Below, piece after piece: positions 1 through 13,100 of a stretch of DNA of 64,000 bases. Made by a program: the position numbers and the translations under genes. The notes under the pieces are model-generated. The model worked only from the letters and a program-made list of their open reading frames with translations. It was not told the origin of the DNA and did not search any database. Source of the DNA: Meloidogyne chitwoodi (Eukaryota > Nematoda > Chromadorea > Rhabditida > Meloidogynidae); the NCBI GenBank assembly GCA_015183035.1, contig JACZZP010000007.1:1-64000 (forward strand), written 5' to 3'. Every line of letters begins with the position of its first letter. Position 1 is the stretch's first letter.

Positions 1-59
1 ACTCCTTCTATTTTCAAAAAAAATTTTCTCAAAAACTAGTCGATGGATTTTTGAATTTT

Positions 60-900
60 ATAGCTCATTCGATTCAGCTCTTTACGCTCTTTCAAATGAT
101 ACTAAATTCAGAAAAATTCCAACGATGGAACTTTTTTTATAAAAGTTCAAAAATATTCCTTCCCCCAAATTTTTCTATACTTTCAAAAAAATTTTTCTCA
201 AAAACTAGTCGATGGATTTTTGAATTTTATAGCTCATTCGATTCAGCTCTTTAATCTCTTTCAAATGATACTAAATTCAGCAAATTTCCAACGATGGAAA
301 TTTTTTTATAAAATTTCAAATATATTCCTTCCCCCAAATTTTTCTTCAAAAAATCATCTCTCAAAGCCTTCTTATTTAGGAGGTCTATCATAGCTCATTC
401 GATTCAGTATTTCGAGCTCTACAAATGATACAAATTACAGCGAATATGATTCGGAGGAAATTTTTTTATCGAAGTTTTAAATATTCCTTCCCCCAAAAAA
501 TTCCAATGTTCATGGACTTGGTTCTCGAAATCTAGTCATTAAATTTTTTTAAAAAATAGCTCATTCGATTCAGCTTTCAAAGCTCTTTCGAATGATATAT
601 GAATCATATAGAAATATTTTGTCGATAATAAGTTAGCCGCGGTTGAACCTCCCAAATTATTTTTTCGGAACAAGTCTGAAATTTTCGGAACAAGTCTCAT
701 AACTTACTGAATTTTCTTCAAAAAATATTCATTCCAGCTTCAATATATTCAGAATTAAATCCTCTTTCGAATGATATATGACTCATACGAAACTTACCTA
801 CAGATTTTTTTTACAAAAATTCAAAATAGTCATTCTCCCCCAAAAAATTTCTATGTTCAGCAACTTGCAACTTTTGACTGTTCTGTTAAAGGTTGATAAT
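60..900 (+). repeat. Five diverged ~161-170-bp monomers inside each 1194-bp unit
   Basis: Shown for the first unit; the same layout recurs every 1194 bases. The phrase TAGCTCATTCGATTCAG begins near 60, 230, 391 and 557, and a degenerate version lies near 727, giving spacings of 170, 161, 166 and about 170. Each monomer also carries ATTCCTTCCCCCAAA or a variant, and many end in a CTCTTTCGAATGAT or CTCTTTCAAATGAT phrase. The first two are close copies; the others have diverged clearly. This is the layout of a higher-order repeat: monomers within a unit differ while units are identical. The monomer length is close to a nucleosome repeat and to satellite lengths known from several animals, including root-knot nematodes (recalled, not searched). 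Confidence 0.88.
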
Positions 901-1007
901 TTTTGCTTAAGAATGAAGAATATAGAATGAGAATCATAATAAAAGAAAAAAATTTGAAGAAATACCAAAGAAATAAAAAGTTAATAAATTTGTTCCCCCC
1001 ATCTCCC

Positions 1008-1190
1008 TTTTTACACCCAGCCAAAACCCAAGCTCTCCAAAGTGGAAGTGGCTTGTCTCTTCTACACCTATTGAAGCTCTAATGCTTGGATGTGACCGTA
1101 TCTGGTCTCTTCTGTACCTTTTGAAGCTTAAAGGTTTGGAGTTTAATTTTTTATACACCCAATGAAACTTAAAGGTAGAAAAGGGTGTTC
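1008..1190. repeat. ~45-50-bp minisatellite block inside each 1194-bp unit
   Basis: Shown for the first unit; it recurs every 1194 bases. About four degenerate copies of a 45-50-bp sequence follow one another. They share a core like TCTTCTACACCTATTGAAGCT followed by TTTGGA or AAAGG. Copies begin near 1010, 1058, 1108 and 1150. This block is unrelated to the ~169-bp monomers and has less oligo-A/T, so the unit is a fusion of two repeat types amplified together. Confidence 0.7.
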
Positions 1191-4100
1191 CTTTACTCCT
1201 TCTATTTTCAAAAAAAATTTTCTCAAAAACTAGTCGATGGATTTTTGAATTTTATAGCTCATTCGATTCAGCTCTTTACGCTCTTTCAAATGATACTAAA
1301 TTCAGAAAAATTCCAACGATGGAACTTTTTTTATAAAAGTTCAAAAATATTCCTTCCCCCAAATTTTTCTATACTTTCAAAAAAATTTTTCTCAAAAACT
1401 AGTCGATGGATTTTTGAATTTTATAGCTCATTCGATTCAGCTCTTTAATCTCTTTCAAATGATACTAAATTCAGCAAATTTCCAACGATGGAAATTTTTT
1501 TATAAAATTTCAAATATATTCCTTCCCCCAAATTTTTCTTCAAAAAATCATCTCTCAAAGCCTTCTTATTTAGGAGGTCTATCATAGCTCATTCGATTCA
1601 GTATTTCGAGCTCTACAAATGATACAAATTACAGCGAATATGATTCGGAGGAAATTTTTTTATCGAAGTTTTAAATATTCCTTCCCCCAAAAAATTCCAA
1701 TGTTCATGGACTTGGTTCTCGAAATCTAGTCATTAAATTTTTTTAAAAAATAGCTCATTCGATTCAGCTTTCAAAGCTCTTTCGAATGATATATGAATCA
1801 TATAGAAATATTTTGTCGATAATAAGTTAGCCGCGGTTGAACCTCCCAAATTATTTTTTCGGAACAAGTCTGAAATTTTCGGAACAAGTCTCATAACTTA
1901 CTGAATTTTCTTCAAAAAATATTCATTCCAGCTTCAATATATTCAGAATTAAATCCTCTTTCGAATGATATATGACTCATACGAAACTTACCTACAGATT
2001 TTTTTTACAAAAATTCAAAATAGTCATTCTCCCCCAAAAAATTTCTATGTTCAGCAACTTGCAACTTTTGACTGTTCTGTTAAAGGTTGATAATTTTTGC
2101 TTAAGAATGAAGAATATAGAATGAGAATCATAATAAAAGAAAAAAATTTGAAGAAATACCAAAGAAATAAAAAGTTAATAAATTTGTTCCCCCCATCTCC
2201 CTTTTTACACCCAGCCAAAACCCAAGCTCTCCAAAGTGGAAGTGGCTTGTCTCTTCTACACCTATTGAAGCTCTAATGCTTGGATGTGACCGTATCTGGT
2301 CTCTTCTGTACCTTTTGAAGCTTAAAGGTTTGGAGTTTAATTTTTTATACACCCAATGAAACTTAAAGGTAGAAAAGGGTGTTCCTTTACTCCTTCTATT
2401 TTCAAAAAAAATTTTCTCAAAAACTAGTCGATGGATTTTTGAATTTTATAGCTCATTCGATTCAGCTCTTTACGCTCTTTCAAATGATACTAAATTCAGA
2501 AAAATTCCAACGATGGAACTTTTTTTATAAAAGTTCAAAAATATTCCTTCCCCCAAATTTTTCTATACTTTCAAAAAAATTTTTCTCAAAAACTAGTCGA
2601 TGGATTTTTGAATTTTATAGCTCATTCGATTCAGCTCTTTAATCTCTTTCAAATGATACTAAATTCAGCAAATTTCCAACGATGGAAATTTTTTTATAAA
2701 ATTTCAAATATATTCCTTCCCCCAAATTTTTCTTCAAAAAATCATCTCTCAAAGCCTTCTTATTTAGGAGGTCTATCATAGCTCATTCGATTCAGTATTT
2801 CGAGCTCTACAAATGATACAAATTACAGCGAATATGATTCGGAGGAAATTTTTTTATCGAAGTTTTAAATATTCCTTCCCCCAAAAAATTCCAATGTTCA
2901 TGGACTTGGTTCTCGAAATCTAGTCATTAAATTTTTTTAAAAAATAGCTCATTCGATTCAGCTTTCAAAGCTCTTTCGAATGATATATGAATCATATAGA
3001 AATATTTTGTCGATAATAAGTTAGCCGCGGTTGAACCTCCCAAATTATTTTTTCGGAACAAGTCTGAAATTTTCGGAACAAGTCTCATAACTTACTGAAT
3101 TTTCTTCAAAAAATATTCATTCCAGCTTCAATATATTCAGAATTAAATCCTCTTTCGAATGATATATGACTCATACGAAACTTACCTACAGATTTTTTTT
3201 ACAAAAATTCAAAATAGTCATTCTCCCCCAAAAAATTTCTATGTTCAGCAACTTGCAACTTTTGACTGTTCTGTTAAAGGTTGATAATTTTTGCTTAAGA
3301 ATGAAGAATATAGAATGAGAATCATAATAAAAGAAAAAAATTTGAAGAAATACCAAAGAAATAAAAAGTTAATAAATTTGTTCCCCCCATCTCCCTTTTT
3401 ACACCCAGCCAAAACCCAAGCTCTCCAAAGTGGAAGTGGCTTGTCTCTTCTACACCTATTGAAGCTCTAATGCTTGGATGTGACCGTATCTGGTCTCTTC
3501 TGTACCTTTTGAAGCTTAAAGGTTTGGAGTTTAATTTTTTATACACCCAATGAAACTTAAAGGTAGAAAAGGGTGTTCCTTTACTCCTTCTATTTTCAAA
3601 AAAAATTTTCTCAAAAACTAGTCGATGGATTTTTGAATTTTATAGCTCATTCGATTCAGCTCTTTACGCTCTTTCAAATGATACTAAATTCAGAAAAATT
3701 CCAACGATGGAACTTTTTTTATAAAAGTTCAAAAATATTCCTTCCCCCAAATTTTTCTATACTTTCAAAAAAATTTTTCTCAAAAACTAGTCGATGGATT
3801 TTTGAATTTTATAGCTCATTCGATTCAGCTCTTTAATCTCTTTCAAATGATACTAAATTCAGCAAATTTCCAACGATGGAAATTTTTTTATAAAATTTCA
3901 AATATATTCCTTCCCCCAAATTTTTCTTCAAAAAATCATCTCTCAAAGCCTTCTTATTTAGGAGGTCTATCATAGCTCATTCGATTCAGTATTTCGAGCT
4001 CTACAAATGATACAAATTACAGCGAATATGATTCGGAGGAAATTTTTTTATCGAAGTTTTAAATATTCCTTCCCCCAAAAAATTCCAATGTTCATGGACT

Positions 4101-7100
4101 TGGTTCTCGAAATCTAGTCATTAAATTTTTTTAAAAAATAGCTCATTCGATTCAGCTTTCAAAGCTCTTTCGAATGATATATGAATCATATAGAAATATT
4201 TTGTCGATAATAAGTTAGCCGCGGTTGAACCTCCCAAATTATTTTTTCGGAACAAGTCTGAAATTTTCGGAACAAGTCTCATAACTTACTGAATTTTCTT
4301 CAAAAAATATTCATTCCAGCTTCAATATATTCAGAATTAAATCCTCTTTCGAATGATATATGACTCATACGAAACTTACCTACAGATTTTTTTTACAAAA
4401 ATTCAAAATAGTCATTCTCCCCCAAAAAATTTCTATGTTCAGCAACTTGCAACTTTTGACTGTTCTGTTAAAGGTTGATAATTTTTGCTTAAGAATGAAG
4501 AATATAGAATGAGAATCATAATAAAAGAAAAAAATTTGAAGAAATACCAAAGAAATAAAAAGTTAATAAATTTGTTCCCCCCATCTCCCTTTTTACACCC
4601 AGCCAAAACCCAAGCTCTCCAAAGTGGAAGTGGCTTGTCTCTTCTACACCTATTGAAGCTCTAATGCTTGGATGTGACCGTATCTGGTCTCTTCTGTACC
4701 TTTTGAAGCTTAAAGGTTTGGAGTTTAATTTTTTATACACCCAATGAAACTTAAAGGTAGAAAAGGGTGTTCCTTTACTCCTTCTATTTTCAAAAAAAAT
4801 TTTCTCAAAAACTAGTCGATGGATTTTTGAATTTTATAGCTCATTCGATTCAGCTCTTTACGCTCTTTCAAATGATACTAAATTCAGAAAAATTCCAACG
4901 ATGGAACTTTTTTTATAAAAGTTCAAAAATATTCCTTCCCCCAAATTTTTCTATACTTTCAAAAAAATTTTTCTCAAAAACTAGTCGATGGATTTTTGAA
5001 TTTTATAGCTCATTCGATTCAGCTCTTTAATCTCTTTCAAATGATACTAAATTCAGCAAATTTCCAACGATGGAAATTTTTTTATAAAATTTCAAATATA
5101 TTCCTTCCCCCAAATTTTTCTTCAAAAAATCATCTCTCAAAGCCTTCTTATTTAGGAGGTCTATCATAGCTCATTCGATTCAGTATTTCGAGCTCTACAA
5201 ATGATACAAATTACAGCGAATATGATTCGGAGGAAATTTTTTTATCGAAGTTTTAAATATTCCTTCCCCCAAAAAATTCCAATGTTCATGGACTTGGTTC
5301 TCGAAATCTAGTCATTAAATTTTTTTAAAAAATAGCTCATTCGATTCAGCTTTCAAAGCTCTTTCGAATGATATATGAATCATATAGAAATATTTTGTCG
5401 ATAATAAGTTAGCCGCGGTTGAACCTCCCAAATTATTTTTTCGGAACAAGTCTGAAATTTTCGGAACAAGTCTCATAACTTACTGAATTTTCTTCAAAAA
5501 ATATTCATTCCAGCTTCAATATATTCAGAATTAAATCCTCTTTCGAATGATATATGACTCATACGAAACTTACCTACAGATTTTTTTTACAAAAATTCAA
5601 AATAGTCATTCTCCCCCAAAAAATTTCTATGTTCAGCAACTTGCAACTTTTGACTGTTCTGTTAAAGGTTGATAATTTTTGCTTAAGAATGAAGAATATA
5701 GAATGAGAATCATAATAAAAGAAAAAAATTTGAAGAAATACCAAAGAAATAAAAAGTTAATAAATTTGTTCCCCCCATCTCCCTTTTTACACCCAGCCAA
5801 AACCCAAGCTCTCCAAAGTGGAAGTGGCTTGTCTCTTCTACACCTATTGAAGCTCTAATGCTTGGATGTGACCGTATCTGGTCTCTTCTGTACCTTTTGA
5901 AGCTTAAAGGTTTGGAGTTTAATTTTTTATACACCCAATGAAACTTAAAGGTAGAAAAGGGTGTTCCTTTACTCCTTCTATTTTCAAAAAAAATTTTCTC
6001 AAAAACTAGTCGATGGATTTTTGAATTTTATAGCTCATTCGATTCAGCTCTTTACGCTCTTTCAAATGATACTAAATTCAGAAAAATTCCAACGATGGAA
6101 CTTTTTTTATAAAAGTTCAAAAATATTCCTTCCCCCAAATTTTTCTATACTTTCAAAAAAATTTTTCTCAAAAACTAGTCGATGGATTTTTGAATTTTAT
6201 AGCTCATTCGATTCAGCTCTTTAATCTCTTTCAAATGATACTAAATTCAGCAAATTTCCAACGATGGAAATTTTTTTATAAAATTTCAAATATATTCCTT
6301 CCCCCAAATTTTTCTTCAAAAAATCATCTCTCAAAGCCTTCTTATTTAGGAGGTCTATCATAGCTCATTCGATTCAGTATTTCGAGCTCTACAAATGATA
6401 CAAATTACAGCGAATATGATTCGGAGGAAATTTTTTTATCGAAGTTTTAAATATTCCTTCCCCCAAAAAATTCCAATGTTCATGGACTTGGTTCTCGAAA
6501 TCTAGTCATTAAATTTTTTTAAAAAATAGCTCATTCGATTCAGCTTTCAAAGCTCTTTCGAATGATATATGAATCATATAGAAATATTTTGTCGATAATA
6601 AGTTAGCCGCGGTTGAACCTCCCAAATTATTTTTTCGGAACAAGTCTGAAATTTTCGGAACAAGTCTCATAACTTACTGAATTTTCTTCAAAAAATATTC
6701 ATTCCAGCTTCAATATATTCAGAATTAAATCCTCTTTCGAATGATATATGACTCATACGAAACTTACCTACAGATTTTTTTTACAAAAATTCAAAATAGT
6801 CATTCTCCCCCAAAAAATTTCTATGTTCAGCAACTTGCAACTTTTGACTGTTCTGTTAAAGGTTGATAATTTTTGCTTAAGAATGAAGAATATAGAATGA
6901 GAATCATAATAAAAGAAAAAAATTTGAAGAAATACCAAAGAAATAAAAAGTTAATAAATTTGTTCCCCCCATCTCCCTTTTTACACCCAGCCAAAACCCA
7001 AGCTCTCCAAAGTGGAAGTGGCTTGTCTCTTCTACACCTATTGAAGCTCTAATGCTTGGATGTGACCGTATCTGGTCTCTTCTGTACCTTTTGAAGCTTA

Positions 7101-10100
7101 AAGGTTTGGAGTTTAATTTTTTATACACCCAATGAAACTTAAAGGTAGAAAAGGGTGTTCCTTTACTCCTTCTATTTTCAAAAAAAATTTTCTCAAAAAC
7201 TAGTCGATGGATTTTTGAATTTTATAGCTCATTCGATTCAGCTCTTTACGCTCTTTCAAATGATACTAAATTCAGAAAAATTCCAACGATGGAACTTTTT
7301 TTATAAAAGTTCAAAAATATTCCTTCCCCCAAATTTTTCTATACTTTCAAAAAAATTTTTCTCAAAAACTAGTCGATGGATTTTTGAATTTTATAGCTCA
7401 TTCGATTCAGCTCTTTAATCTCTTTCAAATGATACTAAATTCAGCAAATTTCCAACGATGGAAATTTTTTTATAAAATTTCAAATATATTCCTTCCCCCA
7501 AATTTTTCTTCAAAAAATCATCTCTCAAAGCCTTCTTATTTAGGAGGTCTATCATAGCTCATTCGATTCAGTATTTCGAGCTCTACAAATGATACAAATT
7601 ACAGCGAATATGATTCGGAGGAAATTTTTTTATCGAAGTTTTAAATATTCCTTCCCCCAAAAAATTCCAATGTTCATGGACTTGGTTCTCGAAATCTAGT
7701 CATTAAATTTTTTTAAAAAATAGCTCATTCGATTCAGCTTTCAAAGCTCTTTCGAATGATATATGAATCATATAGAAATATTTTGTCGATAATAAGTTAG
7801 CCGCGGTTGAACCTCCCAAATTATTTTTTCGGAACAAGTCTGAAATTTTCGGAACAAGTCTCATAACTTACTGAATTTTCTTCAAAAAATATTCATTCCA
7901 GCTTCAATATATTCAGAATTAAATCCTCTTTCGAATGATATATGACTCATACGAAACTTACCTACAGATTTTTTTTACAAAAATTCAAAATAGTCATTCT
8001 CCCCCAAAAAATTTCTATGTTCAGCAACTTGCAACTTTTGACTGTTCTGTTAAAGGTTGATAATTTTTGCTTAAGAATGAAGAATATAGAATGAGAATCA
8101 TAATAAAAGAAAAAAATTTGAAGAAATACCAAAGAAATAAAAAGTTAATAAATTTGTTCCCCCCATCTCCCTTTTTACACCCAGCCAAAACCCAAGCTCT
8201 CCAAAGTGGAAGTGGCTTGTCTCTTCTACACCTATTGAAGCTCTAATGCTTGGATGTGACCGTATCTGGTCTCTTCTGTACCTTTTGAAGCTTAAAGGTT
8301 TGGAGTTTAATTTTTTATACACCCAATGAAACTTAAAGGTAGAAAAGGGTGTTCCTTTACTCCTTCTATTTTCAAAAAAAATTTTCTCAAAAACTAGTCG
8401 ATGGATTTTTGAATTTTATAGCTCATTCGATTCAGCTCTTTACGCTCTTTCAAATGATACTAAATTCAGAAAAATTCCAACGATGGAACTTTTTTTATAA
8501 AAGTTCAAAAATATTCCTTCCCCCAAATTTTTCTATACTTTCAAAAAAATTTTTCTCAAAAACTAGTCGATGGATTTTTGAATTTTATAGCTCATTCGAT
8601 TCAGCTCTTTAATCTCTTTCAAATGATACTAAATTCAGCAAATTTCCAACGATGGAAATTTTTTTATAAAATTTCAAATATATTCCTTCCCCCAAATTTT
8701 TCTTCAAAAAATCATCTCTCAAAGCCTTCTTATTTAGGAGGTCTATCATAGCTCATTCGATTCAGTATTTCGAGCTCTACAAATGATACAAATTACAGCG
8801 AATATGATTCGGAGGAAATTTTTTTATCGAAGTTTTAAATATTCCTTCCCCCAAAAAATTCCAATGTTCATGGACTTGGTTCTCGAAATCTAGTCATTAA
8901 ATTTTTTTAAAAAATAGCTCATTCGATTCAGCTTTCAAAGCTCTTTCGAATGATATATGAATCATATAGAAATATTTTGTCGATAATAAGTTAGCCGCGG
9001 TTGAACCTCCCAAATTATTTTTTCGGAACAAGTCTGAAATTTTCGGAACAAGTCTCATAACTTACTGAATTTTCTTCAAAAAATATTCATTCCAGCTTCA
9101 ATATATTCAGAATTAAATCCTCTTTCGAATGATATATGACTCATACGAAACTTACCTACAGATTTTTTTTACAAAAATTCAAAATAGTCATTCTCCCCCA
9201 AAAAATTTCTATGTTCAGCAACTTGCAACTTTTGACTGTTCTGTTAAAGGTTGATAATTTTTGCTTAAGAATGAAGAATATAGAATGAGAATCATAATAA
9301 AAGAAAAAAATTTGAAGAAATACCAAAGAAATAAAAAGTTAATAAATTTGTTCCCCCCATCTCCCTTTTTACACCCAGCCAAAACCCAAGCTCTCCAAAG
9401 TGGAAGTGGCTTGTCTCTTCTACACCTATTGAAGCTCTAATGCTTGGATGTGACCGTATCTGGTCTCTTCTGTACCTTTTGAAGCTTAAAGGTTTGGAGT
9501 TTAATTTTTTATACACCCAATGAAACTTAAAGGTAGAAAAGGGTGTTCCTTTACTCCTTCTATTTTCAAAAAAAATTTTCTCAAAAACTAGTCGATGGAT
9601 TTTTGAATTTTATAGCTCATTCGATTCAGCTCTTTACGCTCTTTCAAATGATACTAAATTCAGAAAAATTCCAACGATGGAACTTTTTTTATAAAAGTTC
9701 AAAAATATTCCTTCCCCCAAATTTTTCTATACTTTCAAAAAAATTTTTCTCAAAAACTAGTCGATGGATTTTTGAATTTTATAGCTCATTCGATTCAGCT
9801 CTTTAATCTCTTTCAAATGATACTAAATTCAGCAAATTTCCAACGATGGAAATTTTTTTATAAAATTTCAAATATATTCCTTCCCCCAAATTTTTCTTCA
9901 AAAAATCATCTCTCAAAGCCTTCTTATTTAGGAGGTCTATCATAGCTCATTCGATTCAGTATTTCGAGCTCTACAAATGATACAAATTACAGCGAATATG
10001 ATTCGGAGGAAATTTTTTTATCGAAGTTTTAAATATTCCTTCCCCCAAAAAATTCCAATGTTCATGGACTTGGTTCTCGAAATCTAGTCATTAAATTTTT

Positions 10101-13100
10101 TTAAAAAATAGCTCATTCGATTCAGCTTTCAAAGCTCTTTCGAATGATATATGAATCATATAGAAATATTTTGTCGATAATAAGTTAGCCGCGGTTGAAC
10201 CTCCCAAATTATTTTTTCGGAACAAGTCTGAAATTTTCGGAACAAGTCTCATAACTTACTGAATTTTCTTCAAAAAATATTCATTCCAGCTTCAATATAT
10301 TCAGAATTAAATCCTCTTTCGAATGATATATGACTCATACGAAACTTACCTACAGATTTTTTTTACAAAAATTCAAAATAGTCATTCTCCCCCAAAAAAT
10401 TTCTATGTTCAGCAACTTGCAACTTTTGACTGTTCTGTTAAAGGTTGATAATTTTTGCTTAAGAATGAAGAATATAGAATGAGAATCATAATAAAAGAAA
10501 AAAATTTGAAGAAATACCAAAGAAATAAAAAGTTAATAAATTTGTTCCCCCCATCTCCCTTTTTACACCCAGCCAAAACCCAAGCTCTCCAAAGTGGAAG
10601 TGGCTTGTCTCTTCTACACCTATTGAAGCTCTAATGCTTGGATGTGACCGTATCTGGTCTCTTCTGTACCTTTTGAAGCTTAAAGGTTTGGAGTTTAATT
10701 TTTTATACACCCAATGAAACTTAAAGGTAGAAAAGGGTGTTCCTTTACTCCTTCTATTTTCAAAAAAAATTTTCTCAAAAACTAGTCGATGGATTTTTGA
10801 ATTTTATAGCTCATTCGATTCAGCTCTTTACGCTCTTTCAAATGATACTAAATTCAGAAAAATTCCAACGATGGAACTTTTTTTATAAAAGTTCAAAAAT
10901 ATTCCTTCCCCCAAATTTTTCTATACTTTCAAAAAAATTTTTCTCAAAAACTAGTCGATGGATTTTTGAATTTTATAGCTCATTCGATTCAGCTCTTTAA
11001 TCTCTTTCAAATGATACTAAATTCAGCAAATTTCCAACGATGGAAATTTTTTTATAAAATTTCAAATATATTCCTTCCCCCAAATTTTTCTTCAAAAAAT
11101 CATCTCTCAAAGCCTTCTTATTTAGGAGGTCTATCATAGCTCATTCGATTCAGTATTTCGAGCTCTACAAATGATACAAATTACAGCGAATATGATTCGG
11201 AGGAAATTTTTTTATCGAAGTTTTAAATATTCCTTCCCCCAAAAAATTCCAATGTTCATGGACTTGGTTCTCGAAATCTAGTCATTAAATTTTTTTAAAA
11301 AATAGCTCATTCGATTCAGCTTTCAAAGCTCTTTCGAATGATATATGAATCATATAGAAATATTTTGTCGATAATAAGTTAGCCGCGGTTGAACCTCCCA
11401 AATTATTTTTTCGGAACAAGTCTGAAATTTTCGGAACAAGTCTCATAACTTACTGAATTTTCTTCAAAAAATATTCATTCCAGCTTCAATATATTCAGAA
11501 TTAAATCCTCTTTCGAATGATATATGACTCATACGAAACTTACCTACAGATTTTTTTTACAAAAATTCAAAATAGTCATTCTCCCCCAAAAAATTTCTAT
11601 GTTCAGCAACTTGCAACTTTTGACTGTTCTGTTAAAGGTTGATAATTTTTGCTTAAGAATGAAGAATATAGAATGAGAATCATAATAAAAGAAAAAAATT
11701 TGAAGAAATACCAAAGAAATAAAAAGTTAATAAATTTGTTCCCCCCATCTCCCTTTTTACACCCAGCCAAAACCCAAGCTCTCCAAAGTGGAAGTGGCTT
11801 GTCTCTTCTACACCTATTGAAGCTCTAATGCTTGGATGTGACCGTATCTGGTCTCTTCTGTACCTTTTGAAGCTTAAAGGTTTGGAGTTTAATTTTTTAT
11901 ACACCCAATGAAACTTAAAGGTAGAAAAGGGTGTTCCTTTACTCCTTCTATTTTCAAAAAAAATTTTCTCAAAAACTAGTCGATGGATTTTTGAATTTTA
12001 TAGCTCATTCGATTCAGCTCTTTACGCTCTTTCAAATGATACTAAATTCAGAAAAATTCCAACGATGGAACTTTTTTTATAAAAGTTCAAAAATATTCCT
12101 TCCCCCAAATTTTTCTATACTTTCAAAAAAATTTTTCTCAAAAACTAGTCGATGGATTTTTGAATTTTATAGCTCATTCGATTCAGCTCTTTAATCTCTT
12201 TCAAATGATACTAAATTCAGCAAATTTCCAACGATGGAAATTTTTTTATAAAATTTCAAATATATTCCTTCCCCCAAATTTTTCTTCAAAAAATCATCTC
12301 TCAAAGCCTTCTTATTTAGGAGGTCTATCATAGCTCATTCGATTCAGTATTTCGAGCTCTACAAATGATACAAATTACAGCGAATATGATTCGGAGGAAA
12401 TTTTTTTATCGAAGTTTTAAATATTCCTTCCCCCAAAAAATTCCAATGTTCATGGACTTGGTTCTCGAAATCTAGTCATTAAATTTTTTTAAAAAATAGC
12501 TCATTCGATTCAGCTTTCAAAGCTCTTTCGAATGATATATGAATCATATAGAAATATTTTGTCGATAATAAGTTAGCCGCGGTTGAACCTCCCAAATTAT
12601 TTTTTCGGAACAAGTCTGAAATTTTCGGAACAAGTCTCATAACTTACTGAATTTTCTTCAAAAAATATTCATTCCAGCTTCAATATATTCAGAATTAAAT
12701 CCTCTTTCGAATGATATATGACTCATACGAAACTTACCTACAGATTTTTTTTACAAAAATTCAAAATAGTCATTCTCCCCCAAAAAATTTCTATGTTCAG
12801 CAACTTGCAACTTTTGACTGTTCTGTTAAAGGTTGATAATTTTTGCTTAAGAATGAAGAATATAGAATGAGAATCATAATAAAAGAAAAAAATTTGAAGA
12901 AATACCAAAGAAATAAAAAGTTAATAAATTTGTTCCCCCCATCTCCCTTTTTACACCCAGCCAAAACCCAAGCTCTCCAAAGTGGAAGTGGCTTGTCTCT
13001 TCTACACCTATTGAAGCTCTAATGCTTGGATGTGACCGTATCTGGTCTCTTCTGTACCTTTTGAAGCTTAAAGGTTTGGAGTTTAATTTTTTATACACCC

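Noticed and set aside
934..1158. 74-codon minus-strand frame in every unit
   Set aside because: Non-ATG start, lies across the 45-50-bp minisatellite block, and has no protein similarity that I recognise.
1185..1448. 87-codon plus-strand frame, repeated in every satellite unit
   Set aside because: It starts at a non-ATG codon, is built of duplicated monomer sequence, is rich in Phe/Lys/Ser from poly-A/T, and has no domain. It exists only because the unit is identical in all copies.
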